17,046 nucleotides of DNA from Saccoglossus kowalevskii. Taxonomy: Eukaryota; Hemichordata; Enteropneusta; Harrimaniidae. The stretch is taken from NCBI RefSeq assembly GCF_000003605.2, contig NW_003149769.1, positions 242,269-259,314 on the forward strand, given 5' to 3'. Below the pieces are notes generated by a model that made no database searches, was not told the DNA's origin, and saw only the letters and a list, made by a program, of their open reading frames with translations. Every line of letters starts with the position of its first letter. The stretch's first letter is position 1. Position numbers and translations under genes: made by a program. Of this stretch, positions 1-8,439 are shown piece after piece.

Positions 1-517
1 GTTTATTATTGATGTACTGAAATTGGTACGTTAGAAATGAAGCAAACAATTGTCAAATGAAACGCAAATTTTCTGTACTGTGAGCAAAACTGTTATTGAT
101 TGGGAAAATCTGCTTGTTTTAAGCCCATTTCAATAAGAGCGCACTTTTTACCACTAAATGAGTAATATTTTTAAGGTAGAATGCTACACATAAGTAAACA
201 TATTTCTATTTTCTTTATTTTTACATATTTGATATTTATTTGTCACGAAGATGAAGAAAATGAAATAAAAATAACGGTTCACTCTACTCGGTTCTGAGAA
301 AATCTATGTAGAAAATGTAGTGAAAATAGCATGTTTTGTCTGTTTAAGGACATTTTATCATTGATACAGTACAAAGATGTAAAGTGTCCCACAATGCACT
401 TGTTGATGCCGAGAAGTATTAACAAATTTACAATATTTTTAGTGGATTTTTTCGAGGCAATGTGTTTTCATTGTGGTCTATGGAAATCGCTGCTAAAATG
501 GCATTTATGCAGACAGA
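1..517. other. AT-rich stretch, no gene recognised
   Basis: No coding region, RNA gene or mobile-element end could be recognised. A short plus-strand open frame at 331-549 has no family resemblance and runs into the inverted repeat of the next element, so it is treated as chance. Confidence 0.5.
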
Positions 518-529
518 GTTTACTACACC

Positions 530-731
530 ACCTACCAGAAAATCCGTGAAAATAATAAATTTCATGTATTACTTGTTAGGCTTAATTAAAGATTATAGCT
601 CCAAACGGTAACTACTATAGAATATACCCAGGTCCAAAGGAAATACGTTAGGGTAGCATTCTCTAAAAAAAGGGCCTCGCCTAAGGGGTCACACCAGGGC
701 GATAACGCCGAGGCCTGCCATATTCCAATTG
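530..731 (+). repeat. Left inverted terminal repeat of DIRS-like element
   Basis: Starting ACCTACCAGAAAATCCGTG, this matches the reverse complement of 2366-2533. By eye the stretch 538-670 agrees with its partner at about 85-90 percent. After about 672 the left copy has an insertion (roughly 680-711), and the match resumes as GGCCTGCCATATTCCAATT. Weaker similarity (GACAAAAGAGGCAG) may carry the repeat on to about 800. Confidence 0.85.
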
Positions 732-935
732 TTTTCCCCCAATGCTTGTCGAGCGAATTATTTTTCCTCTGCAAGCGTGTACTGGACAAAAGAGGCAGAT
801 TACAGTTCCTTCATTGGGCCTTCCTAGAAATCTAGTGTTTGGCGATCGACTCTGACTCCCGGCATCACGGTAAGGCCTTTTCATTATTAATGCCCAAGTC
901 TTGCCTGTTTTTGTTGAATCGTCAGCTTAGTTTTA

Positions 936-1046
936 AAGGGCAGAAGAAGAAGTAGCGGGAAACGTCAGAAAAAGACCAAGAAACGTGGCTTTGGTGGTGG
1001 GCGTTCTGGCGCTTCTGGAAACCAGGGAGCTGCAAAGTCTCTTTGA
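936..1046 (+). pseudogene. Basic, glycine-rich coding fragment upstream of the recombinase
   Basis: One frame from 936 to the TGA at 1044-1046 reads Lys/Arg-rich and then Gly-rich (GRRRSSGKRQKKTKKRGFGG and onward). Such a tail could be the end of a Gag-like or linker region preceding the recombinase of the DIRS-like element. It has no start codon of its own and no domain I can name, so it is listed as a probable element fragment only. Confidence 0.3.
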
Positions 1047-1460
1047 AGGTTTCTGAACCGTTCGTCATCCCATGCCTCGCTAACATACTGGGCAAGGAAG
1101 ACCGTCAGGAATGGATATGTCCCGCACCAAGGTGTCTTGGGGCAGCGAAATGCGCATGTTTGTCTGTTATGGGCGAGGCAAGCAAAGCCACCCTGCCTCG
1201 AATATCACCATTTCACGGGGGATTGTTGATACGGTCGTGGAAGCGTATAATTTAACGGCTTCTTCTACGACCAGTTTGGAACGTCGTCAGGTGAGGGCAC
1301 ATGAAGTGAGCGGAGTAGCCAACTCTTTGGCTTCGATGTCTGGTACCTTGCTTGAGCAGGTGCTCAGAATGTCTTCATTAACTATTACCTGAGAGACCTC
1401 CAAGCGTTGGAAGAGGGTCTCTACAGGTTGGGACCAGTAGTGACGGGTCAGACAGTGTTC
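1043..1460 (+). pseudogene. DIRS-type tyrosine recombinase, broken into three frames
   Basis: In DIRS elements this enzyme would integrate a circular DNA copy. The C-terminal catalytic half can be followed across three frames. The first, at 1043 to about 1120, has IPCLANILGKEDRQEW. The second, about 1117-1372, has SWGSEMRMFVCYGRGKQSHP and then VRAHEVSGVANSLASMSG. The third, from 1374, has FINYYLRDLQALEEG, which supplies the candidate catalytic tyrosine. The H-x-x-R motif expected in this family reads H-E-V-S (serine codon AGC at 1309-1311), so a catalytic arginine is lost. Bases have also been lost before SSL/FIN near 1370 and before RTK near 1117, deleting the usual linker residues. The third frame stays open to 1664. 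The family call rests on remembered motif patterns, not on a search. Confidence 0.72.
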
Positions 1461-1673
1461 GTGGGCCCAGCCCGCACCACCAAGGGGCCCGTACGGGAAA
1501 GCATTAGCGCGATGGTGTCTTCAGCCGAAACCAGCCTTCGTTTGCTTGACGCTGCTGGCTTCAATCTGCGATATCGAACCCAACCAATACACTGTTTTAA
1601 TGCATTAAAGTTGTTTGGGCCCCATTTTATTCTTCAGGCAGCCGGCTTCAGTAAGCCTCCCTAAATTGAGGGG

Positions 1674-1725
1674 GTCTACCCCCGTGGGGGTCACTCTATA
1701 TTAAAATCTTACACAATGTGCGTTC
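1674..1725 (+). repeat. Inner inverted repeat, left arm
   Basis: Reads GTCTACCCCCGTGGGGGTCACTCTATAT ... AATGTGCGTTC. Its reverse complement is found at 2133-2183, sharing TCACTCTATAT and ATGTGCGTTC in the same order. It lies wholly inside the outer repeats of the DIRS-like element, straight after the recombinase frame ends at 1664. Confidence 0.75.
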
Positions 1726-1748
1726 TTGCTAAAAAAAATAACAATAGG

Positions 1749-2042
1749 CCCCTAGGGCTGGCAGCACATTGTCAAACCATACCCCCTATTGCGGGCGCAC
1801 TGTAAATGTAGTACCCCCTAGAGCTGGCATATTGAAGAAAAGAAAAACACCCCCTATTGCAGACATATATTGAGAACATCATACTCCTATTGCGAGCATT
1901 CTCTGCCGTTTTTTTCACTTAAGTGGGGTGTGATCAACTCAAACAAGCTATGGTCTAAGGTGGTGTATGGGTGTGGTTGTTGCAAGAGGGGGCCTACAGC
2001 GGGCACAGCAACCCTGTGAGTTTATTCCAGGAGGCCTATTGC
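1749..2042 (+). repeat. GC-rich degenerate short direct repeats
   Basis: CCCCTAG-R-GCTGGCA occurs at 1749 and 1815 (66 bp apart). CCCCTATTGC occurs at 1783 and 1851, with variants CTCCTATTGC at 1884 and GGCCTATTGC at 2033. The first two units form an imperfect tandem of about 66-68 bp. C-run motifs make this block far richer in GC than its surroundings. There is no coding capacity. It occupies the place where DIRS elements keep an internal complementary region, but complementarity to the outer ends could not be shown by eye. Confidence 0.6.
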
Positions 2043-2132
2043 AGACATTAGAATTTTAAAGGGGGCATGTATTAGCCTCCCGCGCGGGCCCGCTTTAGAA
2101 GGTGAAAAACACCCCCTTTCCCGCTAAATTTG

Positions 2133-2183
2133 GAACGCACATGGGGTAGTAACGACATATAGAGTGATCCCCCCGGGGTCTGC
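2133..2183 (-). repeat. Inner inverted repeat, right arm
   Basis: Partner of 1674-1725: GAACGCACAT ... ATATAGAGTGATCCCCCCGGGG. Together the two arms delimit an internal block of about 510 bp. Confidence 0.75.
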
Positions 2184-2365
2184 TCTTGGGCACCCGGTCC
2201 CTGAAGCGTCACCTGATTGGTTGTATCCCAGGACAAGACACCTTGTTGGTGAGTAGTTTTATATTTTTCTCAGTTTTTTTTTTACCATTCCTGCCTTTTT
2301 GTGTCGAAAAAATTACATTTCACCCGTCAGAGCTTTCACGTTGTGGCGCACCGGTAACATTTGCG

Positions 2366-2533
2366 AGAATTGGAAACTGGCCGGCCCGAGCGCCTTTTTC
2401 TTAGAGAATGCTACCCTAAGGTGTTTCCTTTGGACCCGGGTATATTCTCCGTTTCCGTTTGGGGCTGTAATCTGTAATTGAGCCTAACGAGTAATAAATG
2501 AAATTTATTATTTCCACGGATTTTCCGCTAGGT
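2366..2533 (-). repeat. Right inverted terminal repeat of DIRS-like element
   Basis: Reverse complement of 530-731, ending CACGGATTTTCCGCTAGGT. It includes the shared block GAGAATGCTACCCTAAGG and, further in, GAATTGGAAACTGGCCGGCC, which pairs with the left copy at 712-731. Confidence 0.85.
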
Positions 2534-2729
2534 ATGATTAGGTAAACAAACGGGTTTGTACAACCCTAATATTTTGACACAAACTATTGCTACTCGCAAG
2601 TAGAATTTTACCTTAAAACTAGGTTTTGATAGAAATCAATCATGTACAATATATACATATATTACATGTATACTAATGTGAAGTACACGTTTTCCAAAAT
2701 GATCTAACCAGGTGATCGATGCCAAAATA

Positions 2730-3433
2730 AGCCGAGTTCGAATTACTGAATATGGACGTTAAACAACAACACATTCTATGTTGTCCGTAACTCGAAGTTC
2801 GGATATCTGTTAATTAAATTTCGAGTTACTAACTCGAAGTTTGAATAACTGTTAATTAAAGCTCCACTTGCACAATTTGAAATTTAAACAAAACAAAAAG
2901 TCATAGTTGGCTGTTACTCGAAGTTTGTTTAACTATGAATTGAAGTTCGAGTTACTGAATGTTGACGTTCAACAAAAAACGAAATGTATGTTGCCCATAA
3001 CTCGAAGCCCTGTTAACTGTTAATTTAACACCGAGTTTCAATTTTGGCTTGGTTTCCCAAATGGGCTTGGTTTCAAAAATATGCACGTGAAACATCTATA
3101 ACTCGAAGTTCGTCACTCGATGTCCGTAACTCGAACAATTTAACATCTCCTAAATATGGACGTGCAAACAAAAATGCATGTTGCCCGTAACTCGAATTTT
3201 AGTCAACAGTTCGATTTACTAAATGTGGACGTTAAACAACAGTAACAATTTATGTTGCTCGTAACTCGAAGTTTGGTTAATTGTTAATTTAACATCGAGT
3301 TACAATTTAGATATGGTTTCTAAAAAGCGGGTGTGGTTTCTGAAATATGGACGTGGTCATTTTTGTACCTCGATGTTTTGTATCTTAGATGCTCGTAACT
3401 CGATGTCCGTAACTCGAACAATTCAGCATCTCG
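2730..3433. repeat. Irregular palindromic tandem array built on TTCGAGTTAC/GTAACTCGAA
   Basis: The octamer AACTCGAA and its reverse complement TTCGAGTT, or close variants, occur a dozen or so times, spaced about 35-65 bp and alternating in orientation. Between them recur blocks like ATATGGACGTTAAACAAC, TTATGTTGCCCGTAACTCG and TGTTAATTTAACA. Two longer units are aligned: about 2945-3149 and about 3208-3433. Both run from GTTGACGTT/GTGGACGTT through CTTGGTTTC or GTGGTTTC to TGTCCGTAACTCGAACAATT (3121 and 3404). This gives a higher-order period of about 260-283 bp. No coding potential is seen. It could be a minisatellite, or the internal repeats of a non-autonomous DNA element or Helitron-like sequence. 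Confidence 0.75.
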
Positions 3434-3624
3434 CCAAACTAACAGATGACCACCACACTAATTACTTCACCAGTGCAATCTTACAAAACCCAATCATACT
3501 AATCACTAATATTTAGAAAAATAAGATAAATTACCATGATACAAAGTTAACACGCTCGGCAAATCAGGTCAAGTCAAAATGGCAGTGCATAAGATATCAT
3601 CACTTCTATCAGGCTTACCTTTGG

Positions 3625-3897
3625 TCAGAGCACGTGATAATGGAGCATTGTCTCAGCAGGAGAACGAATGGTCGGCAATGTTTTTGACAGGTGATGTTTA
3701 CGAGAATTTAATTTTTCCAGTTTATTTAACGTCTTTTGTATTCTGGCTGTAATCACTGCCAGCTTGCTTTCTGCCCGAGTGTCTGCCAAGAACCACTCTT
3801 TTTTAATCCAATGATACTCTTTTAAGTCTGGATTCCAAACGTCTGCTAACGCTTGTCTTTTTTTGTATTGAGCAAGATAACATTGCCTATATTTGTA
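3625..3897 (-). pseudogene. Unrecognised open frame without start codon (exon or element fragment)
   Basis: A 90-codon minus-strand frame runs from just after a TAA (3898-3900) to the TGA at 3625-3627. The composition is protein-like: Lys/Gln-rich start (LAQYKKRQALADVW), then KEYHWIKKEWFLADTRAESK and a helical stretch VITARIQKTLNKLEK. There is no ATG near its beginning, so it is either an exon or, more likely, part of a decayed element. I do not recognise the family. No splice acceptor was convincing. It sits between the palindromic array and another broken frame on the opposite strand. Confidence 0.35.
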
Positions 3898-4002
3898 TTA
3901 AGTGCCGGAGATTAACTCCACTTTTTAACAGTTTATTAAATTATTAAATGACGTGTGGATAGGGAAATAGGTCACTGCTGAGAATCACCTCACCTCAGCA
4001 GT

Positions 4003-4438
4003 ATGAAATCGGCGATTCATATTACGAAAGTCAATAAAAGCAGGAACCTGATCCGAACTGATGTTGTGCCATGTTTTAAAGCCCATATTAGATGTAGACA
4101 CGATGTAAGCAATATACACTTAGATAATATGGAAGACGCCACATTAATTGACTCTAAACAAAGAAAATCAGCTGTTTTTGAAGCACCAGTTGGTTGTGTT
4201 ACAACGGAAATTCAAATGGTGACAACGCTTAACTGGTGATTGTGATGCTAATGAGTCAAGTGTAGTAAGTGAAGGTGACAATCCTTTACACACCACAGAT
4301 ATCGAAATAGATGAGCATAAGGCAAAAACGTCTGAGAATGTGGTCGGTTTGAGAAGGGCTGACGTATTTGATACAATTCATATTGAATTGTCTGGCGATA
4401 GAGACGAGACTGGGTCAGTTGTAGCTGTATGCACATAG
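4003..4438 (+). pseudogene. Unrecognised broken reading frame, two segments
   Basis: The first segment opens at ATG 4003 and ends at a TGA at 4237-4239. A second segment in the next frame runs from about 4223 to the TAG at 4436-4438 and is rich in Asp/Glu, Ser and Thr (e.g. DIEIDEHKAKTSENV, HIELSGDRDETGS). The joint suggests a single indel near 4220-4232 in a once continuous frame of about 145 codons. CTCACCTCAGCAG immediately upstream of 4003 resembles a splice acceptor, so an ancient exon or a retrocopy is possible. There are no recognisable domains, membrane segments or cysteine motifs. Function is unknown, and chance is not excluded. Confidence 0.3.
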
Positions 4439-5789
4439 AAAACAGAAACAGTAAATATATGTCTACATCTCATACTTGGAATCGCGTCAAGCAAATAAAT
4501 AAGCCAAATAATAATAATGCATATGATGTGATGGGCTGAGGTATTGCCCTGAAATCTGGTACTAATCAGCAATCCACCAATTAAGATTTAGATCTTAAAT
4601 ATGTTTCAAAACCACTATCATTCACACTTGAATAATCGTTACTGGCTTGGGTTTCAAGTGCGAGCCACAGACGTGTTCGAACTTGGCATGTTTATTTGTG
4701 TCAGTGCAGTATAGAACTCTATAGTGCACTCCAGTAGCAAGTGCATGTCTAATATAACAATCAAGCCAATAAAGGATTTTATTCTCAAACACGTTGTCGC
4801 AGTGTAATGCCTGCTTATTGCTAAAGAGAGGGCCACCCACAGAACTCACATAGAACAGAGGGTTCTTTCACTGCTAGAATGGGGTAGACAAGACAATAGT
4901 ACTGGAAATGGAATACACATACACTAAATATCAAGTTAAAGCCCCTGGCTTTAATACCTCTCAAAATAGGTACAAGAAACAAATCACAGAAAATTACAAT
5001 TAATAATTTCATCAAAATAGAGGATTGCCTAGGGAAGTGTGCATTGGTGATCACTCACAGTCCCAGGATGTATAATGGATGACAGTCAATTAACCCTAAG
5101 AAAAGACAATTATTTTGGTTTCGTATAACTCAAGTTCATTATTCAAAAGTTCCATCTTGCATATAGCACATGTTAATAAACTGTCTTTGCTGGGATATTT
5201 CATTTTAACAGTTCATTTTCAATGTAATCCTATCAACACTGCACAGATTTAATTATATCTGTAATGTGTGACACATGAGTTCTGACTATTTAGCAGGAAC
5301 ATTTCTGTGCACTCCTTGTATTCCTGGAGTTAATCTATCTGCATTATTAGAGTGAATAATTCCTAATTATTTCCAGTGATTATGCATTACTCTTGACACA
5401 AAATGTGGTTAAATTCACAATCTGGTTTTCCCATATTCAATTGCCATCAGTTCAACTGCATTTCCGTTGTTGTTCTTCCCGTGTTGTAATCAGTTTAACT
5501 CTGCTGACAGGTTTTCATTACATCCAGTGAATAGTTTGATCCAATGATATCGGTGGTGATGTATATGTGTTGCTGGGCAACATCCATGGCACCATACCAT
5601 TGCTTGATAACCCAGCTAAAATGAAATATTATGTGTATCCCGTACCAATACAATGGGAGATCCATTGCACTGTTGACTATTGGATTGATGTGCTGGTATG
5701 TAAGTCGACCAAGTGATGTAATCGGTCAACTTCAGAAAAGGTTGGTTGTTGAGACACAGAAATATCTTCAGTTGGTTCAAGCACATCAT
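4439..5789. other. No gene recognised; possible flank of the gypsy element
   Basis: Short open frames on both strands have no recognisable motif. This stretch lies downstream (in transcript sense) of the integrase remnant, so a long terminal repeat would be expected here. Comparison by eye with 9053-9560 gave no convincing direct repeat. The gypsy LTRs are therefore lost or too diverged to see. Confidence 0.45.
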
Positions 5790-6122
5790 ATATTCAATGA
5801 ATTGGTCCTTGAAGTTTTCATTCCAGCCACCTGTTGCAATCTTCTGGTTTTTGAATAAGAATTCGTAGGTCATGATGAATGTGTGCAGGGTATCCAATGT
5901 ATGGTATGAAATCATTGGTTATTTTATCTGCTACTGTTTTCCCAGTGTTGTTTGATGTTGGGTAGGCTCGTACAGGAAATCAATATATACCGTTTCAAAG
6001 GGTGCTGTTGTGGTGATGTTTACTAATTGATCTCTTACATGAATATTTGGTGGTTTCTGTTTGATGCATTTACATTGTTTGGTGGTGTATTTCTCAATGT
6101 CTCTCTGCATGTGTAGCCAATG
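5790..6122 (-). pseudogene. Ty3/gypsy integrase fragment
   Basis: The main frame (5931-6122) reads HWLHMQRDIEKY, then QCKCIKQKPPNIHV (end of the HHCC zinc-binding domain), then APFETVYIDFL. In the last motif the Asp is the first catalytic residue expected of the DDE core. A TAG closes it at 5931-5933. Other frames continue the match: KTVADKITNDFIPYIGYP (about 5885-5940), IHHD (5869-5880, the likely second catalytic Asp) and QQVAGMKTSRT (about 5800-5840). Downstream of that no catalytic Glu region could be followed. The enzyme would have inserted the cDNA, but it is now in at least three frames and inactive. Confidence 0.68.
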
Positions 6123-6149
6123 TAATCATTGTTTGGTTGATTTTCAAAT

Positions 6150-6452
6150 CACTCTGTTCTAAGGTATCCCATTTCTTCGTGGAGTTTGTTACATACCAGT
6201 CCCTTGTGTGATAGTACATCGGCATCAGTATTAGATCGGCCTCATCTATATTTGATTGTAAAATTGAAGTCTGAACTTAACTACCCATCTGTGTCCTGTA
6301 TTCAGCTTGGCTATCATAAGGACGTATATCAGCGGATTGTTGTCTTTATAAACAACAAATGATGGGGCATAATACAAATAGTCTCTGAATTTCTCTGTGA
6401 CAGCCCATTTCAATGAGAATTTCTCGTTTGCCAGAATGCATGTGATTTCCAA
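6150..6452 (-). pseudogene. Ty3/gypsy RNase H fragment
   Basis: The reading begins with LANEKFSLKWAVTEKFRDYL and YAPSFVVYKDNNPLIYVL, with DNNPL carrying the Asp typical of gypsy RNase H, then LNTGHRWV. After a frame change come NFTIKYR, an in-frame stop, and GRSNTDADVLSHKGL, the usual linker from RNase H to integrase. In the family this domain removes RNA from the RNA:DNA hybrid. The preceding stretch (about 6453-6588) is a low-complexity Lys-rich connection (YIKHTSKIAKPLY) joining it to the reverse transcriptase. Confidence 0.72.
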
Positions 6453-6588
6453 GGGGTTATAAGTTTATTGGATGGTGTGATGGTGCCTGTTCTTTCGTTT
6501 TGTTACTTTAGGATTTGGTGTTATTTTTTTTACGTTGATTAGCTTGGTTTGTTTAACAATCAGTAGCGCATACAGAGGTTTAGCAATT

Positions 6589-7253
6589 TTAGAAGTATGC
6601 TTGATATATTGACGGAAGTAACCCAGGAAATTTCCTGGGTTCCCCTACTGTAGCTATTGCATCCTCTTGGTTTGGTTCATACCTTTTTTCTGAGACTAAT
6701 CTACCGAAATACCGCACTTTGTGTTTAATAAGTGTGAAATTTTGGGCTTCAGTTTGATACCTTTTTTTAGAGTCTTGTAGAACCTTTCTGATATCTCCCA
6801 ATGTTCTAGAGTGAACTAAAACGTCGTCTAAGTATGGCTCACGTATGTCATGACTCAACCCGTCAAGGCATTCCTGCATATAGCGTTTATATCCATTTGG
6901 TGCATTATATAAGCCAATTGGTGGGGATTTGGGTCTATTAAATACTGTCCCCATTTCCATGAAACCTTGTTATAAGCCTTGCCTTGATCTATGTTTGAAA
7001 ACCATGAACTTCCTCCCATCTAAAATATCTTGAATATGCAGAATTGGTTGTCTTTCTGGTTACGCTTTCTGATTTAGCTCACGATAATCAATACACAGCC
7101 TCAATGCTAAATTCTGTTTTCTCACAAAGACAATAGGCGATGAATCACATCTGGCCTTTTTACACACCCTTGGTTTATAAGATGGTCCAAGTATTGTTTT
7201 TCTTCTATGTACAAAGATCTAGGTAGAGATCTGTATTTATGTTGTACAGCCAT
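6589..7253 (-). pseudogene. Ty3/gypsy reverse transcriptase, host element (family B)
   Basis: Polymerase of the outer gypsy element, reading from ATG at 7253: HKYRSLPRSLYIEEKQYLDH, a frameshift near 7150, then SPIVFVRKQN and LRLCIDYRELNQK. A stop follows at 7060-7062, then ERQPILHIQDILDGRKF, a stop at 6970-6972, and an open frame from 6960 containing NAPNGYKRYMQECLDGL. The catalytic Y-L-D-D box is intact in EPYLDDVLVHSRT (TAC at 6832-6834, Asp codons at 6823-6828), followed by LIKHKVRYFGRLVSE, the connection region. Part of the palm after HQGF appears deleted. The style differs clearly from the neighbouring reverse transcriptase at 7258-7793. Confidence 0.78.
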
Positions 7254-7257
7254 TTAT

Positions 7258-7793
7258 CTAAATATGAATTTTCCAATCTTTCATAAATTGACACTTACTT
7301 TTGTTAAGTTGCAAACCATAATCTTGTAATCGTTGTAACACTTTCTTCAGGTTGTCTATGTGTTCCGCGTCATCTTTTCCAGTTATTAACAAATCATCAA
7401 TTCGACACACCCTTGTATTTTTTCCATCGTTTTCTGAAACAACGCTGGGGCAGAAGCAACTCCAAACAGCAAACGTGTATAGCTATAAAGTCTTTTATGA
7501 GTGTTGACGATTACATATTTTTTTGATTTATCATCAAGTGGTATTTGTTTATATGCATGGGTTAAATCTAATTTAGTAAATTTCTTTCCGCCATTCAAGG
7601 TTGCAAACATATCCTCTGGGCTAGGTAGTGAATATTGGTCGATACACAATACAGGGTTAATTGTTACTTTATAGTCACTGAATATTCTAATGGCACCATT
7701 GGGTTTTGGTACAGGAACAATCAGTGCTGCCCAATCACTATAATCAACTTTTTCAATTACTTTAATTCTTTCCATACTGCCCGTACTCCCCAA
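7258..7793 (-). pseudogene. Second, unrelated Ty3/gypsy reverse transcriptase (family A) inserted in the first
   Basis: Reads IEKVDYSDWAALIVPVPKPN, DYKVTINPVLCIDQYSLP, FTKLDLTHAYKQIPLDD and FGVASAPALFQKTMEKI, the fingers and palm of a K02A2.6-like gypsy polymerase. The frame breaks near 7404 at the catalytic box, which resumes in another frame as RIDDLLITGKDDAEHIDNLK and ends LQLNKSKCQFMKD, with a TAG at 7258-7260. The catalytic Tyr of YxDD is replaced by Arg in what remains. It duplicates a domain that family B also has just downstream (6589-7253), so it must come from a different element. It ends abruptly within about 40 bases of the family B segment. Confidence 0.8.
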
Positions 7794-7889
7794 AACTCCA
7801 GACTTCCTAGCACAATTCTTAATGTATTAAGTACTGCACCGAACTACTGACTCCCTAGCATCATTGTCATTCTTAATATATTACAAATG
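7793..7889. repeat. Imperfect tandem duplication, about 47-50 bp
   Basis: Two copies of a unit running from the CCCC(A/G)AACT region to TTCTTAAT(G/A)TATTA lie side by side. Both copies share GACTTCCTAGCA/GACTCCCTAGCA followed by ATTCTTAAT (about 7793-7840 and 7843-7889). They lie exactly at the 5' limit of the nested family A reverse transcriptase. Confidence 0.6.
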
Positions 7890-8044
7890 CAGCCTATGTT
7901 CATATCTGTTTTTGCAAATACAGCTGATTTTTGTTTTACCATTTGTTGTACTATTTCCTGCTGTTTGGACAATTGACTTTCCATGAACCATGTGTAGTCT
8001 CATTTGATGATTTCTGGTTGTCGCCAGGGATGGTGGTAGTTGAA

Positions 8045-8410
8045 TTCAGGTTTCTAAGAATGATGTATTGTTATGCACTGGAATAATTATTTGATGTGCA
8101 GATACCTGGCTTATCTCAATTAAATGTCCGTTCACTCCCGATCGATGCTGTAGGGGGTTCCTTATACTTGGTTCTATCAACATTGGTTGTTTCCCCTTAA
8201 TTGGTTCAATTCGAACTGGACATTTAACTTTTACTGTTTGACCTGCCTGAAAGGATTAGTTGGTTCATCGGAGAAGTCTGCAGTGACTAACATTGGTACT
8301 TTTAATTCCTCGGTATCTGCATGAAAATCTTCTTCTACCCAATCTGAATAAGGTATATCTGTACCATTCATTGCTTTCACATTCAGGGTTGTACCTAATT
8401 CAAAAGTTCT
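8045..8410 (-). pseudogene. Gypsy protease-adjacent region (family B)
   Basis: The first frame (about 8250-8400) reads TTLNVKAMNGTDIPYSDWVE and EELKVPMLVTADFSDEP, the strand-rich segment that follows the catalytic Asp of gypsy aspartic proteases. The second frame (8045-8252) reads AGQTVKVKCPVRIEPIKGK, HRSGVNGHLIEISQ and QIIIPVHNN, a region usually lying between protease and polymerase. A frameshift separates the two at about 8250, and another just upstream breaks IQEL(F)ELGTT. The D-T/S-G active-site motif itself was not found upstream, so the protease is at best partial. Confidence 0.6.
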
Positions 8411-8439
8411 TGAATTGGGTTTAGTGGATTATCTGGGCG

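Larger units (their letters stand above)
518..2547 (+). mobile_element. DIRS-like tyrosine-recombinase retroelement, degenerate and internally deleted
   Basis: Long inverted terminal repeats (core 530-731 against 2366-2533) bracket about 1.6 kb that holds a broken tyrosine recombinase and a GC-rich tail. DIRS-type retrotransposons are known to carry inverted terminal repeats and to insert through a tyrosine recombinase rather than a DDE integrase, so the combination fits them. No reverse transcriptase, RNase H or methyltransferase could be seen, so this is either a deleted copy or a non-autonomous derivative. No target-site duplication is visible, as expected for DIRS. The outermost boundary is uncertain: GTTTAC at 518-523 and GTAAAC at 2542-2547 may be its ends, with small indels between them and the core repeat. 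Other tyrosine-recombinase elements (Crypton, Ngaro) are less likely because of the inverted repeats. Confidence 0.68.

Noticed and set aside
331-549. Plus-strand 72-codon open frame
   Set aside because: No motif, and its end overlaps the inverted repeat of the DIRS-like element.
2640-2675. AT-rich hairpin (ATATATACATATAT region)
   Set aside because: Simple AT alternation; no specific structure is supported.
4439-5789. Possible 3' LTR of the gypsy element
   Set aside because: No direct-repeat partner could be found in 9053-9560 by eye.
8198-8222. GGTTCAATTCGAAC resembling a tRNA T-arm
   Set aside because: No matching acceptor or anticodon arms, and the bases are explained by the gypsy coding frame on the minus strand.
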